Origin: Bacillus sp. ISL-18
GTDB lineage: Bacteria; Bacillota; Bacilli; Bacillales; Cytobacillaceae
NCBI RefSeq assembly: GCF_018613415.1
Contig: NZ_JAGGQG010000022.1
Span: 1 to 64,000 of the forward strand
Length of the DNA: 64,000 bases
Direction: 5' to 3'
Shown: piece by piece, positions 43,043-51,991 of the stretch
Layout of the letters: each line of letters starts with the position of its first letter
Position numbering within the stretch: position 1 is the stretch's first letter
The notes under the pieces: model-generated
What the model was told of the DNA's origin: nothing
The model's input: the letters and a program-made list of their open reading frames with translations, nothing else
Databases searched by the model: none
Program-made: the position numbers and the translations under genes

Positions 43043-44668
43043 GTGAAAGGCAAATTATTGGTTATTGGTTTTGGCCCTGGTGATGAAAAACATATTACCG
43101 GACGGGCAAAAGAAGCCATCCAAGAAAGTGATATCATCATCGGCTACAAAACCTATGTTGATTTAATCAGGGGATTAATAACGGGAAAGCAAATCATCAG
43201 CACAGGAATGACAGAAGAAGTGAGCCGTGCCCAGGAAGCTGTGAAACAGGCTGAGCTCGGTTACACGGTAGCGGTCATTTCGAGCGGTGATGCCGGTGTA
43301 TATGGAATGGCAGGACTGGTTTACGAAGTACTAATTGAAAAAGGCTGGAAAAAAGACTCAGGGGTAGAAGTAGAGGTGGTCCCTGGCATTTCCGCCATCA
43401 ACTCCTGTGCTGCTTTATTAGGCGCACCGGTCATGCATGATGCCTGTACGATTAGCTTAAGTGACCATTTGACACCTTGGAGCTTGATCGAGAAACGAAT
43501 TGAAGCGGCCGCTCAAGCTGATTTTGTGATTGCCCTATACAATCCAAAAAGCGGGAGAAGGACACGGCAGATTATGGAAGCACAAAAAATTCTACTAAAA
43601 TATCGCTCGCCAGACACCCCTGTTGGATTGGTAAAGAGTGCTTATCGTGATAATCAAAAAATCGTCTTAACCAATTTACAAGAGATGCTCGAACATGAAA
43701 TTGGCATGTTAACCACCGTTTTAATTGGCAACTCTTCCACATTTTTCTACGATGGCTTGATCATCACTCCGCGCGGTTATCAGCGGAAGTATACGTTAAA
43801 TCAGGCAATACAGCCGTTGAAACCGCATCAGCGTCTGCAAAAAGAAGCCGAACCTTGGGCACTGGATCAAGAAGAAGAAGAAACATCGGTGAACAAAAAA
43901 CTAGTCACCCCAACCTTGGTGAAAGAGTCGCCAAGAAAGCTGGCTGAGGAAGCCTTGCAAATGATCCTTGGTGAGAACGATGGACAATCCCAAGGTTTAA
44001 TGGTGAAACAGGACTTTCAATCTATTTTTGAGGTAGCGGTCAGCCCTGGTGTCGCTAATAAAAAATTTACCGCGACTCAGATGGTCATTCTTTCCGAAAT
44101 CGTCGGAGAAGAAGGTATCATGGAATACACACAAGACCATTATATGAAGCTGCAAATTTTAACCTCTAAGCCTGATGAGATTGTTGAAAAACTAAAGGCG
44201 GCCAACTTTTTGATTGCTCCTGTTGGCGACGTATTAACTGTAAAAGCCTGTGATTTTTGTGACGGAGAAAAGAAGGATTCCATCCCTTATGCCGATGAGC
44301 TCCAGGAAAGGCTTGGCGGCATGGAACTCCCCAAAGAAATGAAACTTGGCGTGAATGGCTGCGGTATGGCCTGTTATGGAGCGGTAAAAGAGGATATTGG
44401 CATTGTCTACCGCAAGGGAGCGTTTGATTTGTTTTTAGGAGCCAAGACAGCCGGTAGAACCGCACATCCCGGCCAAATCGTAGCGGAAGGAATCGCACCG
44501 GAGCAAATTGTTGGGGTCATAGAGGGCATTGTTCAAGAGTACAAACAAAAGGCCTATCCAAATGAACGTTTCTATAAATTTTTTAAACGGGTCAAAGAGG
44601 TTCAAGGTTTTGTGTACCAGGATATCACACCAAACCTTAAAATCGAAGCGGCTGTTTGCGGGGAGTAA
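43043..44668 (+). CDS. cbiH60: CbiH60: cobalt-factor III methyltransferase/reductase fusion
   Basis: A 541-residue fusion. Residues 1-250 are the CbiH C17-methyltransferase ('LLVIGFGPGDEKHITGRA', 'SSGDAGVYGMAGL', 'VVPGISAINSCAALLGAP'). It performs ring contraction of the corrin macrocycle. Residues about 320-520 resemble a nitrite/sulfite-reductase ferredoxin-like domain with Cys groups 'KACDFCDGEKKDS' and 'NGCGMACYG' for an iron-sulfur cluster. This two-part form is known from B. megaterium. Start GTG 43043 follows GGAAGGTGG at a rather long distance. It is now the first complete gene of the operon. Confidence 0.92.
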   Translation: MKGKLLVIGFGPGDEKHITGRAKEAIQESDIIIGYKTYVDLIRGLITGKQIISTGMTEEVSRAQEAVKQAELGYTVAVISSGDAGVYGMAGLVYEVLIEKGWKKDSGVEVEVVPGISAINSCAALLGAPVMHDACTISLSDHLTPWSLIEKRIEAAAQADFVIALYNPKSGRRTRQIMEAQKILLKYRSPDTPVGLVKSAYRDNQKIVLTNLQEMLEHEIGMLTTVLIGNSSTFFYDGLIITPRGYQRKYTLNQAIQPLKPHQRLQKEAEPWALDQEEEETSVNKKLVTPTLVKESPRKLAEEALQMILGENDGQSQGLMVKQDFQSIFEVAVSPGVANKKFTATQMVILSEIVGEEGIMEYTQDHYMKLQILTSKPDEIVEKLKAANFLIAPVGDVLTVKACDFCDGEKKDSIPYADELQERLGGMELPKEMKLGVNGCGMACYGAVKEDIGIVYRKGAFDLFLGAKTAGRTAHPGQIVAEGIAPEQIVGVIEGIVQEYKQKAYPNERFYKFFKRVKEVQGFVYQDITPNLKIEAAVCGE

Positions 44669-44730
44669 AGGGAAGATGTCTAGCGGTCAATTGGCAGGAT
44701 AGCATTTACAAACAAAGGGGAGGAAATATT

Positions 44731-45621
44731 TTGAAAGCAATTCTATTTGTGGGGCATGGGAGCAGAGATCAAGAGGGAAATCAGCAGGTTCGCGAGTTCA
44801 TCCGTGAGATGAGAAAAACTTGGGACGATTCTTTCCTGGTCGAGACGTGCTTTTTAGAATTTGAACGACCAACCGTTAATCAAGGAATTGATCTGTGTGT
44901 GGAGAAAGGGGCCGACCATATTGTCGTGATTCCAATCATGCTCTTACAGGCAGGACACTCCAAAATTCATATTCCAGCAGCTATTGATGAGGCAAAGAAT
45001 AAATATCCACTTGTTCAATTTACTTATGGCCGGCCAATTGGTGTTCATGAGGAAACATTTGAAATTCTAAAAACGAGATTAATGGAAATTGGCGAGAATA
45101 TAGATGCACCTGAAAACGATACGGCTGTCCTTTTGTTAGGACGGGGCGGAAGCGATCCCGATGCGAATAGTGATTTATATAAAATTGCTAGATTACTATG
45201 GGAAAAAACAAACTATAAAATCGTCGAACCTGCTTTTATGGGGGTGACCAATCCCCTTGTGAACGAAGGGATTGAGCGCTGTATTAAGCTTGGAGCAAAA
45301 AAAGTGGTAATCCTTCCTTACTTTCTATTCACTGGCATCCTGATTAAACGGTTAGAAGAAATGATGGTTCCTATTCAAAATCAATATTCCGCGGTTGAAT
45401 TTCAGTTGGCTGATTATTTTGGTTATCATCCAAAATTACAGACGATTTTATTCGATCGGGTGGAAGAAGCCCTCGGTGATGAGGTGAAGATGAACTGCGA
45501 TACCTGCCAATACCGTCTCAATGTGATGGAACATATCGATCATCACCACCACCATGACCATGACCACGACCATCACCATGATCATGAACATGCAGTGGAA
45601 AAGGCAGGAGATAGAGGATGA
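44731..45621 (+). CDS. cbiX: sirohydrochlorin cobaltochelatase CbiX (long form)
   Basis: A 296-residue two-domain chelatase from TTG 44731 (AGGGGAGGA upstream). Each half has the CbiX metal-site pattern: 'LFVGHGSRDQEGN' with 'PIMLLQAGHSKIHIP', and 'LLLGRGGSDPDANSD' with 'YFLFTGILIKRL'. Cobalt is inserted into sirohydrochlorin. The C-terminus carries 'NCDTCQYR' and a very His/Asp-rich tail (about residues 270-288) that probably stores or delivers cobalt. Its stop overlaps the cbiJ start. Confidence 0.93.
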   Translation: MKAILFVGHGSRDQEGNQQVREFIREMRKTWDDSFLVETCFLEFERPTVNQGIDLCVEKGADHIVVIPIMLLQAGHSKIHIPAAIDEAKNKYPLVQFTYGRPIGVHEETFEILKTRLMEIGENIDAPENDTAVLLLGRGGSDPDANSDLYKIARLLWEKTNYKIVEPAFMGVTNPLVNEGIERCIKLGAKKVVILPYFLFTGILIKRLEEMMVPIQNQYSAVEFQLADYFGYHPKLQTILFDRVEEALGDEVKMNCDTCQYRLNVMEHIDHHHHHDHDHDHHHDHEHAVEKAGDRG

Positions 45622-46415
45622 TTTTCGTATTAGCCGGTACAAGTGATGCACGAGCCCTTGCTTTAAAAATAAAAAAGGAGGGCTTCGATCTCTTGGCCTC
45701 CGTTGTCACTGAAAATGCAGCGGTTGAATTAAGGGAGTCAGGGATACCTGTTCAAGTAGGAAGATTAACCGATGAAGACATGGTGGGGTTAATTGACACA
45801 AAAGGGATTCTAGCGGTTGTCGATGCCAGTCATCCGTTTGCTGAAGAAGCTTCGAAAAATGCCATCAAGGCCGCCAAAACGGCGGGAATCCCCTATATCC
45901 GGTATGAACGGGAGTCACAAACTTTCCAATATGACAACATGACAGTTGTCGAAAGCTACGCGGAAGCAGCGGAGCTTGCATTGGCCAAAAAAGGCGTAGT
46001 GATGCTGACGACCGGCAGCAAGACGCTTCAAATTTTTACAAAAAAACTACTAGGTAATCCGGACATCCGCTTGATTGCCAGGATGCTGCCTCGTGTAGAT
46101 AATATGGAAAAATGTGAGCAGCTAGGGCTGCCGCAGAAAAATATTGTTGCGATCCAGGGACCATTTTCAAAAGAGTTCGACAAAGCCCTATATAAGCAAT
46201 ATGGCGTGACATTAATGGTGACGAAAGAGAGCGGGAAAGTCGGATCAGTCGATGAAAAGGTGGAAGCCGCCAAAGAACTGGGAATTGAGGTCATCCTGAT
46301 TGGCCGCCCGAAACTGAATTATGGCATCGTCTATGCTCATTTTGTCGATGTCATCGCAGAATTAGATAAAAAGATTGGTTCCACACCAACCGTCACAACA
46401 GAACAATCATTTTAA
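45618..46415 (+). CDS. cbiJ: cobalt-precorrin-6A reductase CbiJ
   Basis: A 265-residue NADPH-dependent reductase of the CobK/CbiJ family: 'IFVLAGTSDARALALKIKKEG', 'VDASHPFAEEASKNAI', 'TGSKTLQIF', 'GPFSKEFDKALY' and 'VTKESGKVGSVDEKV' are the family blocks. It reduces one double bond of the macrocycle. ATG 45618 overlaps the cbiX TGA. Confidence 0.93.
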   Translation: MIFVLAGTSDARALALKIKKEGFDLLASVVTENAAVELRESGIPVQVGRLTDEDMVGLIDTKGILAVVDASHPFAEEASKNAIKAAKTAGIPYIRYERESQTFQYDNMTVVESYAEAAELALAKKGVVMLTTGSKTLQIFTKKLLGNPDIRLIARMLPRVDNMEKCEQLGLPQKNIVAIQGPFSKEFDKALYKQYGVTLMVTKESGKVGSVDEKVEAAKELGIEVILIGRPKLNYGIVYAHFVDVIAELDKKIGSTPTVTTEQSF

Positions 46416-46431
46416 TACAGGAGTGAGAGAA

Positions 46432-47079
46432 ATGGATTTTCGTACCGAATTTAAACCATTAACCGTCCAACCGGAACAGATCGAAGGAAGAAGCTTTGAA
46501 ATGATTAATGAAGAAATAGAAGAGCACCCTTTTACCGAGGAGCAATATCCGATAGTCCAGCGGATCATCCATGCATCCGCTGACTTTGAACTCGGGAAGA
46601 GTGTCCTTTTCCATCCTGACGCTATCCAATCCGGCATCCGGGCGATTCGGAGCGGCAAAATGGTAGTTGCCGATGTTCAAATGATTCAAAGCGGGGCGAA
46701 TAAAGCGCGAATTGAAAAGTACGGCGGAGAAATCAAGGTCTATATTTCTGACCCGGATGTGGTACAAGAAGCCAAACGGTTAAATACCACACGGGCCATT
46801 ATTTCGATGCGAAAAGCGATCAAAGAAGCGGACGGCGGCATTTTTGCCATCGGGAACGCCCCAACAGCCTTACTTGAACTCATCCGCCTAATTAAAGAAG
46901 GAGAAGCGAAACCAGGTCTTGTCATTGGTCTGCCAGTTGGGTTTGTTTCCGCTGCTGAGTCAAAAGAAGAATTAGCCAAGCTCGATATCCCGTTCATCAC
47001 CAATATTGGCAGAAAAGGCGGCAGTACCGTAACCGTTGCCGCATTAAATGCCATTTCCATTATGGCCGATCGGGGATAA
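46432..47079 (+). CDS. cbiC: cobalt-precorrin-8 methylmutase CbiC
   Basis: A 215-residue CobH/CbiC enzyme from ATG 46432 (CAGGAGTG upstream; a longer frame to 46375 overlaps cbiJ). The catalytic His is in 'VQRIIHASADFELG'. 'GKMVVADVQMIQSG', 'AIGNAPTALLELI' and 'VGLPVGFVSA'-like text complete the fold. It moves the C11 methyl group to C12 to give cobyrinate. Confidence 0.94.
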   Translation: MDFRTEFKPLTVQPEQIEGRSFEMINEEIEEHPFTEEQYPIVQRIIHASADFELGKSVLFHPDAIQSGIRAIRSGKMVVADVQMIQSGANKARIEKYGGEIKVYISDPDVVQEAKRLNTTRAIISMRKAIKEADGGIFAIGNAPTALLELIRLIKEGEAKPGLVIGLPVGFVSAAESKEELAKLDIPFITNIGRKGGSTVTVAALNAISIMADRG

Positions 47080-47082
47080 CCC

Positions 47083-48186
47083 ATGCAGGAAGTACCAAAA
47101 GGGAAGCTCAGGGAAGGATATACGACTGGGGCCTGCGCAACGGCAACGACCAAAGCAGCGCTGACAGCATTAATTACCGGTGAACCGCAAACAGAATCAA
47201 CCATTTACTTGCCCGTCAAACGGTTTGCAACTTTTCAGATAGAAAGCTGTGAGGTAACGGAACAAACGGCCACCGCCAGTACGATAAAAGACGCGGGGGA
47301 TGACCCGGATGCCACCCACGGGGCCTTGATCGTTTCCACCGTGTCATGGCTCGATGAACCGGGTATCATCCTTGACGGGGGTATTGGGGTTGGCCGCGTC
47401 ACAAAGGACGGCTTGCCCGTTCCAGTTGGCGAGGCCGCGATTAACCCTGTTCCCCGCAGGATGATCCTTGAAACAGCCGAAGGGGTATTAAAAGAATTTG
47501 GGATTACGCGAGGCCTAAAGATCGTCATTTCCGTACCAGCCGGTGAAGAAATCGCCAAAAAAACACTCAATGGACGCTTAGGAATCATTGGCGGGATTTC
47601 TATCCTCGGAACCCGCGGGATTGTCGTTCCATTTTCCACAGCCGCTTATAAGGCCAGCATCATCCAGGCGATCAGTGTTGCCCGGGCCAGTGGCTGCGAG
47701 CACGTTGTCATTACAACAGGCGGGCGGAGCGAGAAAAATGCGATGAAGCAATTCCCCGAACTGTCTGAGGAAGCTTTTATCGAAATGGGTGACTTTGTCG
47801 GGTTTACCCTTAAACAATGCAAGAAGCAAGGGGTAAAAAGAGTGTCGATGGTCGGCATGATGGGGAAATTCTCTAAAGTAGCAATGGGGATCATGATGGT
47901 CCACTCGAAAAGCGCCCCGGTAGATTTTGATTTTTTAGCGGAGGTGGCAAGCAGTACCGGTGCGGATGCCGCTCTGGTTGAGCAAATTCGAACGGCCAAT
48001 ACGGCATCACAGGTTGGCGATATGATGTCCTTACAGGGCCATCTCTCCTTTTTTGAAATGCTGAGTGACCATTGCTGCCAGGCTGCGTTAAAGGAAGTCG
48101 ATGGCGGGATCGATATAGATACGACCCTTTATACCATGAAGGGGGAATTGTTAGGAAAGGCGGTGCGAAAGAGTGGCATCAATTAA
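47083..48186 (+). CDS. cbiD: cobalt-precorrin-5B C1-methyltransferase CbiD
   Basis: A 367-residue CbiD with its signature N-terminus 'LREGYTTGACATATTKAAL'. Later blocks are 'DDPDATHG', 'GVGRVTKDGLPVPVGEAAINPVPRRM' and 'ITTGGRSEKNA'. It adds the C1 methyl group from SAM in the anaerobic pathway. It starts 3 nt after cbiC and its end overlaps the start of cbiET. Confidence 0.94.
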   Translation: MQEVPKGKLREGYTTGACATATTKAALTALITGEPQTESTIYLPVKRFATFQIESCEVTEQTATASTIKDAGDDPDATHGALIVSTVSWLDEPGIILDGGIGVGRVTKDGLPVPVGEAAINPVPRRMILETAEGVLKEFGITRGLKIVISVPAGEEIAKKTLNGRLGIIGGISILGTRGIVVPFSTAAYKASIIQAISVARASGCEHVVITTGGRSEKNAMKQFPELSEEAFIEMGDFVGFTLKQCKKQGVKRVSMVGMMGKFSKVAMGIMMVHSKSAPVDFDFLAEVASSTGADAALVEQIRTANTASQVGDMMSLQGHLSFFEMLSDHCCQAALKEVDGGIDIDTTLYTMKGELLGKAVRKSGIN

Positions 48187-49378
48187 AATGATCGGCATTG
48201 GGGACGAAGGCAAAGTGAGCCTGCTCCCTATGTACGAAAAGTGGATTAATGAAAGTGAACTATTAATAGGAGGAAAGAGACAGCTTTCCTTTTTTCCTGA
48301 ATTCACCGGCGAAAAAATCGCGATTGAAGGCGGGCTTTCTTCACTCGTCGAACGGCTGCAGTCGGAGACGAGAAACGTAGTGATTCTAGCATCTGGAGAC
48401 CCGTTGTTCTATGGAATTGGAAGCTATTTATCTTCTAAAATCGATTTGGACATTTATCCTTATTTAAGTTCGATCCAGCTTGCTTTTGCCAGAATGAAAG
48501 AAAGATGGCAGGATGCGTATTTCACCAGCGTTCACGGCAGAAGTATAAAAGGGCTGGCACAGCGAGTAGATGGAAAAAAAACGGTCGCAATCTTAACCGA
48601 CACGGAAAATTCCCCAAATAAAATCGCTCAGTATTTGCTATCCTTTGGCATGACTGAATATGAAGCGTTTGTGGGAGAGAACCTTGGCAGTGACAAGGAA
48701 CGATGCCGCTGGTTTACCCTTGCTGAAATGAAGGATGAAGAGTTTTCACCGCTCAATGTAGTCATTCTCAAGAAAAAAGGGGAAAGCCCACATTGGCCGA
48801 TTGGCATTGACGATACGGAGTTTATTCAGCGAAAACCGGATAAGGGCTTAATTACCAAAAAGGAAATCCGTACACTAAGCATTAGTGCCCTAAGGTTACA
48901 AGAAGCCAGCACGGTTTGGGATATTGGCACATGCACAGGTTCTGTTGCGATTGAGGCAGCGAAAATCGCCAGGGAAGGACAAGTGTTTGCCATCGAAAAG
49001 AACGAGGGCGACCTAGATAACTGCCGACAAAATTTAGCGAAGTTCCGTGTGGATGCAACACTAGTTCACGGGAAAGCACCAGAGGGCTTAGATACCTTCC
49101 CAGATCCAGATTCTGTCTTTATTGGCGGGACGGCAGGCGGGATGGAAGACATTTTGGATATTTGTTGCAGCCGATTGAAAGCGTGTGGACGCATTGTCTT
49201 GAATGCCGTCACAATTGAAAATCTTTCAGAAGCGATGCGTGCGTTTAAAGAAAGGGGATATGAGACAAATATTACTCTTGCGCAAATATCCAGAAGTAAA
49301 CCTATTTTGAATCTGACAAGATTTGAAGCATTAAATCCGATTTACATAATAGAAGCGTGGCGTAAGGAAGGGGAATAA
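48173..49378 (+). CDS. cbiET: CbiET fusion: C5,15-methyltransferase and decarboxylase
   Basis: A 401-residue fusion from GTG 48173, overlapping cbiD by 14 nt (ATG 48188 is an alternative). Residues 1-205 are the CbiE C5-methyltransferase ('IKMIGIGDEGKVSLL', 'VVILASGDPLFYGIGS'). Residues about 210-400 are the CbiT Rossmann methyltransferase/decarboxylase ('TVWDIGTCTGSVAIEAAKI', 'FIGGTAGGMEDILD'). The fused order matches CobL of the aerobic pathway and B. megaterium CbiET. Confidence 0.93.
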   Translation: MASIKMIGIGDEGKVSLLPMYEKWINESELLIGGKRQLSFFPEFTGEKIAIEGGLSSLVERLQSETRNVVILASGDPLFYGIGSYLSSKIDLDIYPYLSSIQLAFARMKERWQDAYFTSVHGRSIKGLAQRVDGKKTVAILTDTENSPNKIAQYLLSFGMTEYEAFVGENLGSDKERCRWFTLAEMKDEEFSPLNVVILKKKGESPHWPIGIDDTEFIQRKPDKGLITKKEIRTLSISALRLQEASTVWDIGTCTGSVAIEAAKIAREGQVFAIEKNEGDLDNCRQNLAKFRVDATLVHGKAPEGLDTFPDPDSVFIGGTAGGMEDILDICCSRLKACGRIVLNAVTIENLSEAMRAFKERGYETNITLAQISRSKPILNLTRFEALNPIYIIEAWRKEGE

Positions 49379-49380
49379 AC

Positions 49381-50082
49381 ATGTTAGGTACATTATACGG
49401 CCTTGGGGTTGGCCCGGGGGATCCAGAGCTCATTACCGTTAAGGCGTTTCGTAAATTAAAGGAATCTCCCGTGATTGCCTATCCGAAGAAACAAAAGGGT
49501 AGCAAAAGCTATGCCCATCGAATCATTGATGTCTATTTTCAGCCAAACGAAAAAGAAATGCTCGGCCTTGTCTTTCCGATGACAAAGGATCCAGCCACAT
49601 TGGAAAGAAAATGGACGGAAACCGTGGAAAATGTGTGGGCGAAGCTGCAGGAGGGTAAGGATGTCGCTTTTGTAACCGAAGGGGATCCTCTTTTATACAG
49701 CACGTTTATTCATATGATGCGGTTGATGCAGGAAAAGTATCCGCAGGTTCCAATTGAAGTCGTTCCGGGGATTTCGTCCATCAATGGGGCGGCTTCTAGG
49801 CTGGGAATTCCCTTGGCAGATGGGGATGAGCATGTAGCGATTGTTCCGGCGCGGGATGACTATGAAACCATGAAAAAAGTAATTCAAGACAATGATTGTG
49901 TCATTTTTATAAAAGTAGCGAAGGTCATTGATTTAATGCTTGAAGTATTACGTGATTTAGATTTGCTTGACAAGGCTTCAGTCGTCACAAAGGTAACATC
50001 GGATGAGGAGATTATTTGGCGGGCAGATGAGCTCGAAGGAGCGGAGCTTGAATATTTAACATTAATGGTGGTGAGAAAATGA
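49381..50082 (+). CDS. cbiL: cobalt-factor II C20-methyltransferase CbiL
   Basis: A 233-residue tetrapyrrole methylase: 'LYGLGVGPGDPELITVKA', 'VAFVTEGDPLLYSTFIHMM', 'VEVVPGISSINGAAS'-like sequence near residues 115-140. It methylates C20 of cobalt-sirohydrochlorin, the first step after metal insertion. ATG 49381 lies 2 nt after cbiET; its TGA overlaps the cbiF start. Confidence 0.94.
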   Translation: MLGTLYGLGVGPGDPELITVKAFRKLKESPVIAYPKKQKGSKSYAHRIIDVYFQPNEKEMLGLVFPMTKDPATLERKWTETVENVWAKLQEGKDVAFVTEGDPLLYSTFIHMMRLMQEKYPQVPIEVVPGISSINGAASRLGIPLADGDEHVAIVPARDDYETMKKVIQDNDCVIFIKVAKVIDLMLEVLRDLDLLDKASVVTKVTSDEEIIWRADELEGAELEYLTLMVVRK

Positions 50083-50852
50083 AGCTTTATATCATTGGTG
50101 CCGGACCAGGCGATCCTGATTTAATCACGGTAAAAGGTCTTCAGCATCTTCAGGAGGCAGATGTCGTTCTATATGCGGATTCTCTTGTAAACGAAGACTT
50201 AATTGCTAAAGCAAAACCTTCTGCCGAAATATTGAAAACCGCCGGGATGCATTTAGAAGAAATGGTTGACGTCATGGCTGAGCGAATCCAGCAAGGGAAA
50301 AAGGTCGTTCGTGTCCACACGGGCGATCCGGCTGTTTACGGGGCGATTATGGAACAAATCGTCTTGTTAAGGAAGAAAGGAATCGAAGTAGAGATAGTTC
50401 CGGGTGTGAGCTCTGTGTTTGCAGCTGCCGCGGCCGCGCAAGCCGAGCTGACGATTCCTGATTTAACGCAAACCGTGATTCTGACAAGAGCTGAAGGCAG
50501 GACACCTGTGCCCGAATTTGAAAAGCTGGCGGATTTAGCCAAACTTCATTGCACGATTGCGCTTTTCTTAAGTGCGACGTTAACGAAAAAGCTTGTCAAG
50601 GAATTGACCGGGGCTGGCTGGAGTATGGATACCCCTGTTGCGGTTGTTTATAAAGCCTCGTGGCCGGATCAAAAAATTGTCCGGACCACACTAGAACGGT
50701 TGGATGAAGATATGCGGACGAATGGGATTCGTAAACAGGCGATGATCTTAGCCGGCTGGGCGCTAGACGAAAACATCCACGAACAAGATTATCGTTCCAA
50801 GCTGTATGACAAAACGTTTACACATGGATTCCGCCGGGGGGTGGAGTCGTAA
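50079..50852 (+). CDS. cbiF: cobalt-precorrin-4 C11-methyltransferase CbiF
   Basis: A 257-residue tetrapyrrole methylase with 'LYIIGAGPGDPDLITVKG', 'VRVHTGDPAVYGAIMEQ', 'EIVPGVSSVFAAAAAA' and 'TVILTRAEGRTPVPE'. The last segment is specific to CobM/CbiF. It methylates C11. Overlaps at both ends (ATGA with cbiL, TAATG with cbiG) show translational coupling. Confidence 0.95.
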   Translation: MKLYIIGAGPGDPDLITVKGLQHLQEADVVLYADSLVNEDLIAKAKPSAEILKTAGMHLEEMVDVMAERIQQGKKVVRVHTGDPAVYGAIMEQIVLLRKKGIEVEIVPGVSSVFAAAAAAQAELTIPDLTQTVILTRAEGRTPVPEFEKLADLAKLHCTIALFLSATLTKKLVKELTGAGWSMDTPVAVVYKASWPDQKIVRTTLERLDEDMRTNGIRKQAMILAGWALDENIHEQDYRSKLYDKTFTHGFRRGVES

Positions 50853-51973
50853 TGATCGAGCTCCAAGAAGCGCAAAGGGCGGTCATTCAGCAGAAGGGTG
50901 ACTATGCCGTTGTTGCGATTACAAAGCATGGGGTCGAACTGGCCCGCAAGCTGGGGAATTCGTTTCAAAATGCCGATGTGTACTATATGGCGAAGTTTGA
51001 AAAAGGAGATGAGCAGAACAAGGGCATCCAATTATTCACCGGAAGCGTTCGCCTACTTCTTCCCTCTCTTTTTGAGGCCTATAAGGGGCTGATCATCATC
51101 ATTTCCCTTGGAGCCGTGGTCCGAATGATTGCGCCTATTTTAAAGGATAAAAAAACAGATCCTGCCGTTGTCGTAATCGACGATAAGGGCGAACATGTGA
51201 TCAGCGTACTGTCAGGCCATATCGGCGGTGCCAATGAACTAACGAAAGAAGTAGCGGCCGCCCTAAAGGCCCGCCCCATTATTACCACCGCTTCAGATGT
51301 TCAGGAAACGATTGCGGTTGATTTGCTCGGAAAACGGTTTGGCTGGATTTGGGACTCGGCTGAAAAGCTGACGCCTGTTAGCGCTTCGGTTGTGAACGAA
51401 GAAAAAATCGCTGTGGTCCAAGAGTCAGGCGAAAAAGACTGGTGGCCATATGACCGGCCGCTCCCGGGAAATATTCAGCCGTATTCATCAATCCAAGAAG
51501 CGCTGGACGCAAAGCCAGATGCAGCACTAGTAGTAACCCATCGGAATTTATCCAAAGACGAAAAAAAGATTTTACATAATGGTGTTTTATATCGACCAAA
51601 GGTGATCGTCCTTGGAATGGGCTGCAACCGCGGGACCACTGCATCGGAAATCGAAGCAGTAATCGACGAAACGCTTGAGGAATTAGGGTTTTCGAAAAAA
51701 AGTGTCAAAGCTGTTTGCACGATTGATCTAAAAAAGGATGAAGCGGGGCTGCTCGAAGTGGTGAATAAAAACAGCTGGGAGTTTATTTATTACACACCAG
51801 CTGAATTGAATGCCATTGAACTTCAGAACCCTTCTGAAACGGTTTTTAAATATACCGGTGCGTACGGTGTCAGTGAGCCGGCCGCCTTATTGTACAGCGG
51901 TGCAGAACAGTTAGCGCTAATGAAGAAGAAATCAGGTAATGTCACCATTTCAGTAGCAGTTATTCCCCATTGA
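50852..51973 (+). CDS. cbiG: cobalt-precorrin-5A hydrolase CbiG
   Basis: A 373-residue CbiG. The N-terminal region (about 10-120) is followed by 'VVVIDDKGEHVISVLSGHIGGANELTKEVA', the core motif of CbiG, and by a C-terminal CobE-like domain ('VIVLGMGCNRGTTASEIEAVI', 'VCTIDLKKDEAGLLE'). It opens the delta-lactone and releases acetaldehyde from cobalt-precorrin-5A. Confidence 0.93.
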   Translation: MIELQEAQRAVIQQKGDYAVVAITKHGVELARKLGNSFQNADVYYMAKFEKGDEQNKGIQLFTGSVRLLLPSLFEAYKGLIIIISLGAVVRMIAPILKDKKTDPAVVVIDDKGEHVISVLSGHIGGANELTKEVAAALKARPIITTASDVQETIAVDLLGKRFGWIWDSAEKLTPVSASVVNEEKIAVVQESGEKDWWPYDRPLPGNIQPYSSIQEALDAKPDAALVVTHRNLSKDEKKILHNGVLYRPKVIVLGMGCNRGTTASEIEAVIDETLEELGFSKKSVKAVCTIDLKKDEAGLLEVVNKNSWEFIYYTPAELNAIELQNPSETVFKYTGAYGVSEPAALLYSGAEQLALMKKKSGNVTISVAVIPH

Positions 51974-51991
51974 GGGAGGAGGGAAAAGAAG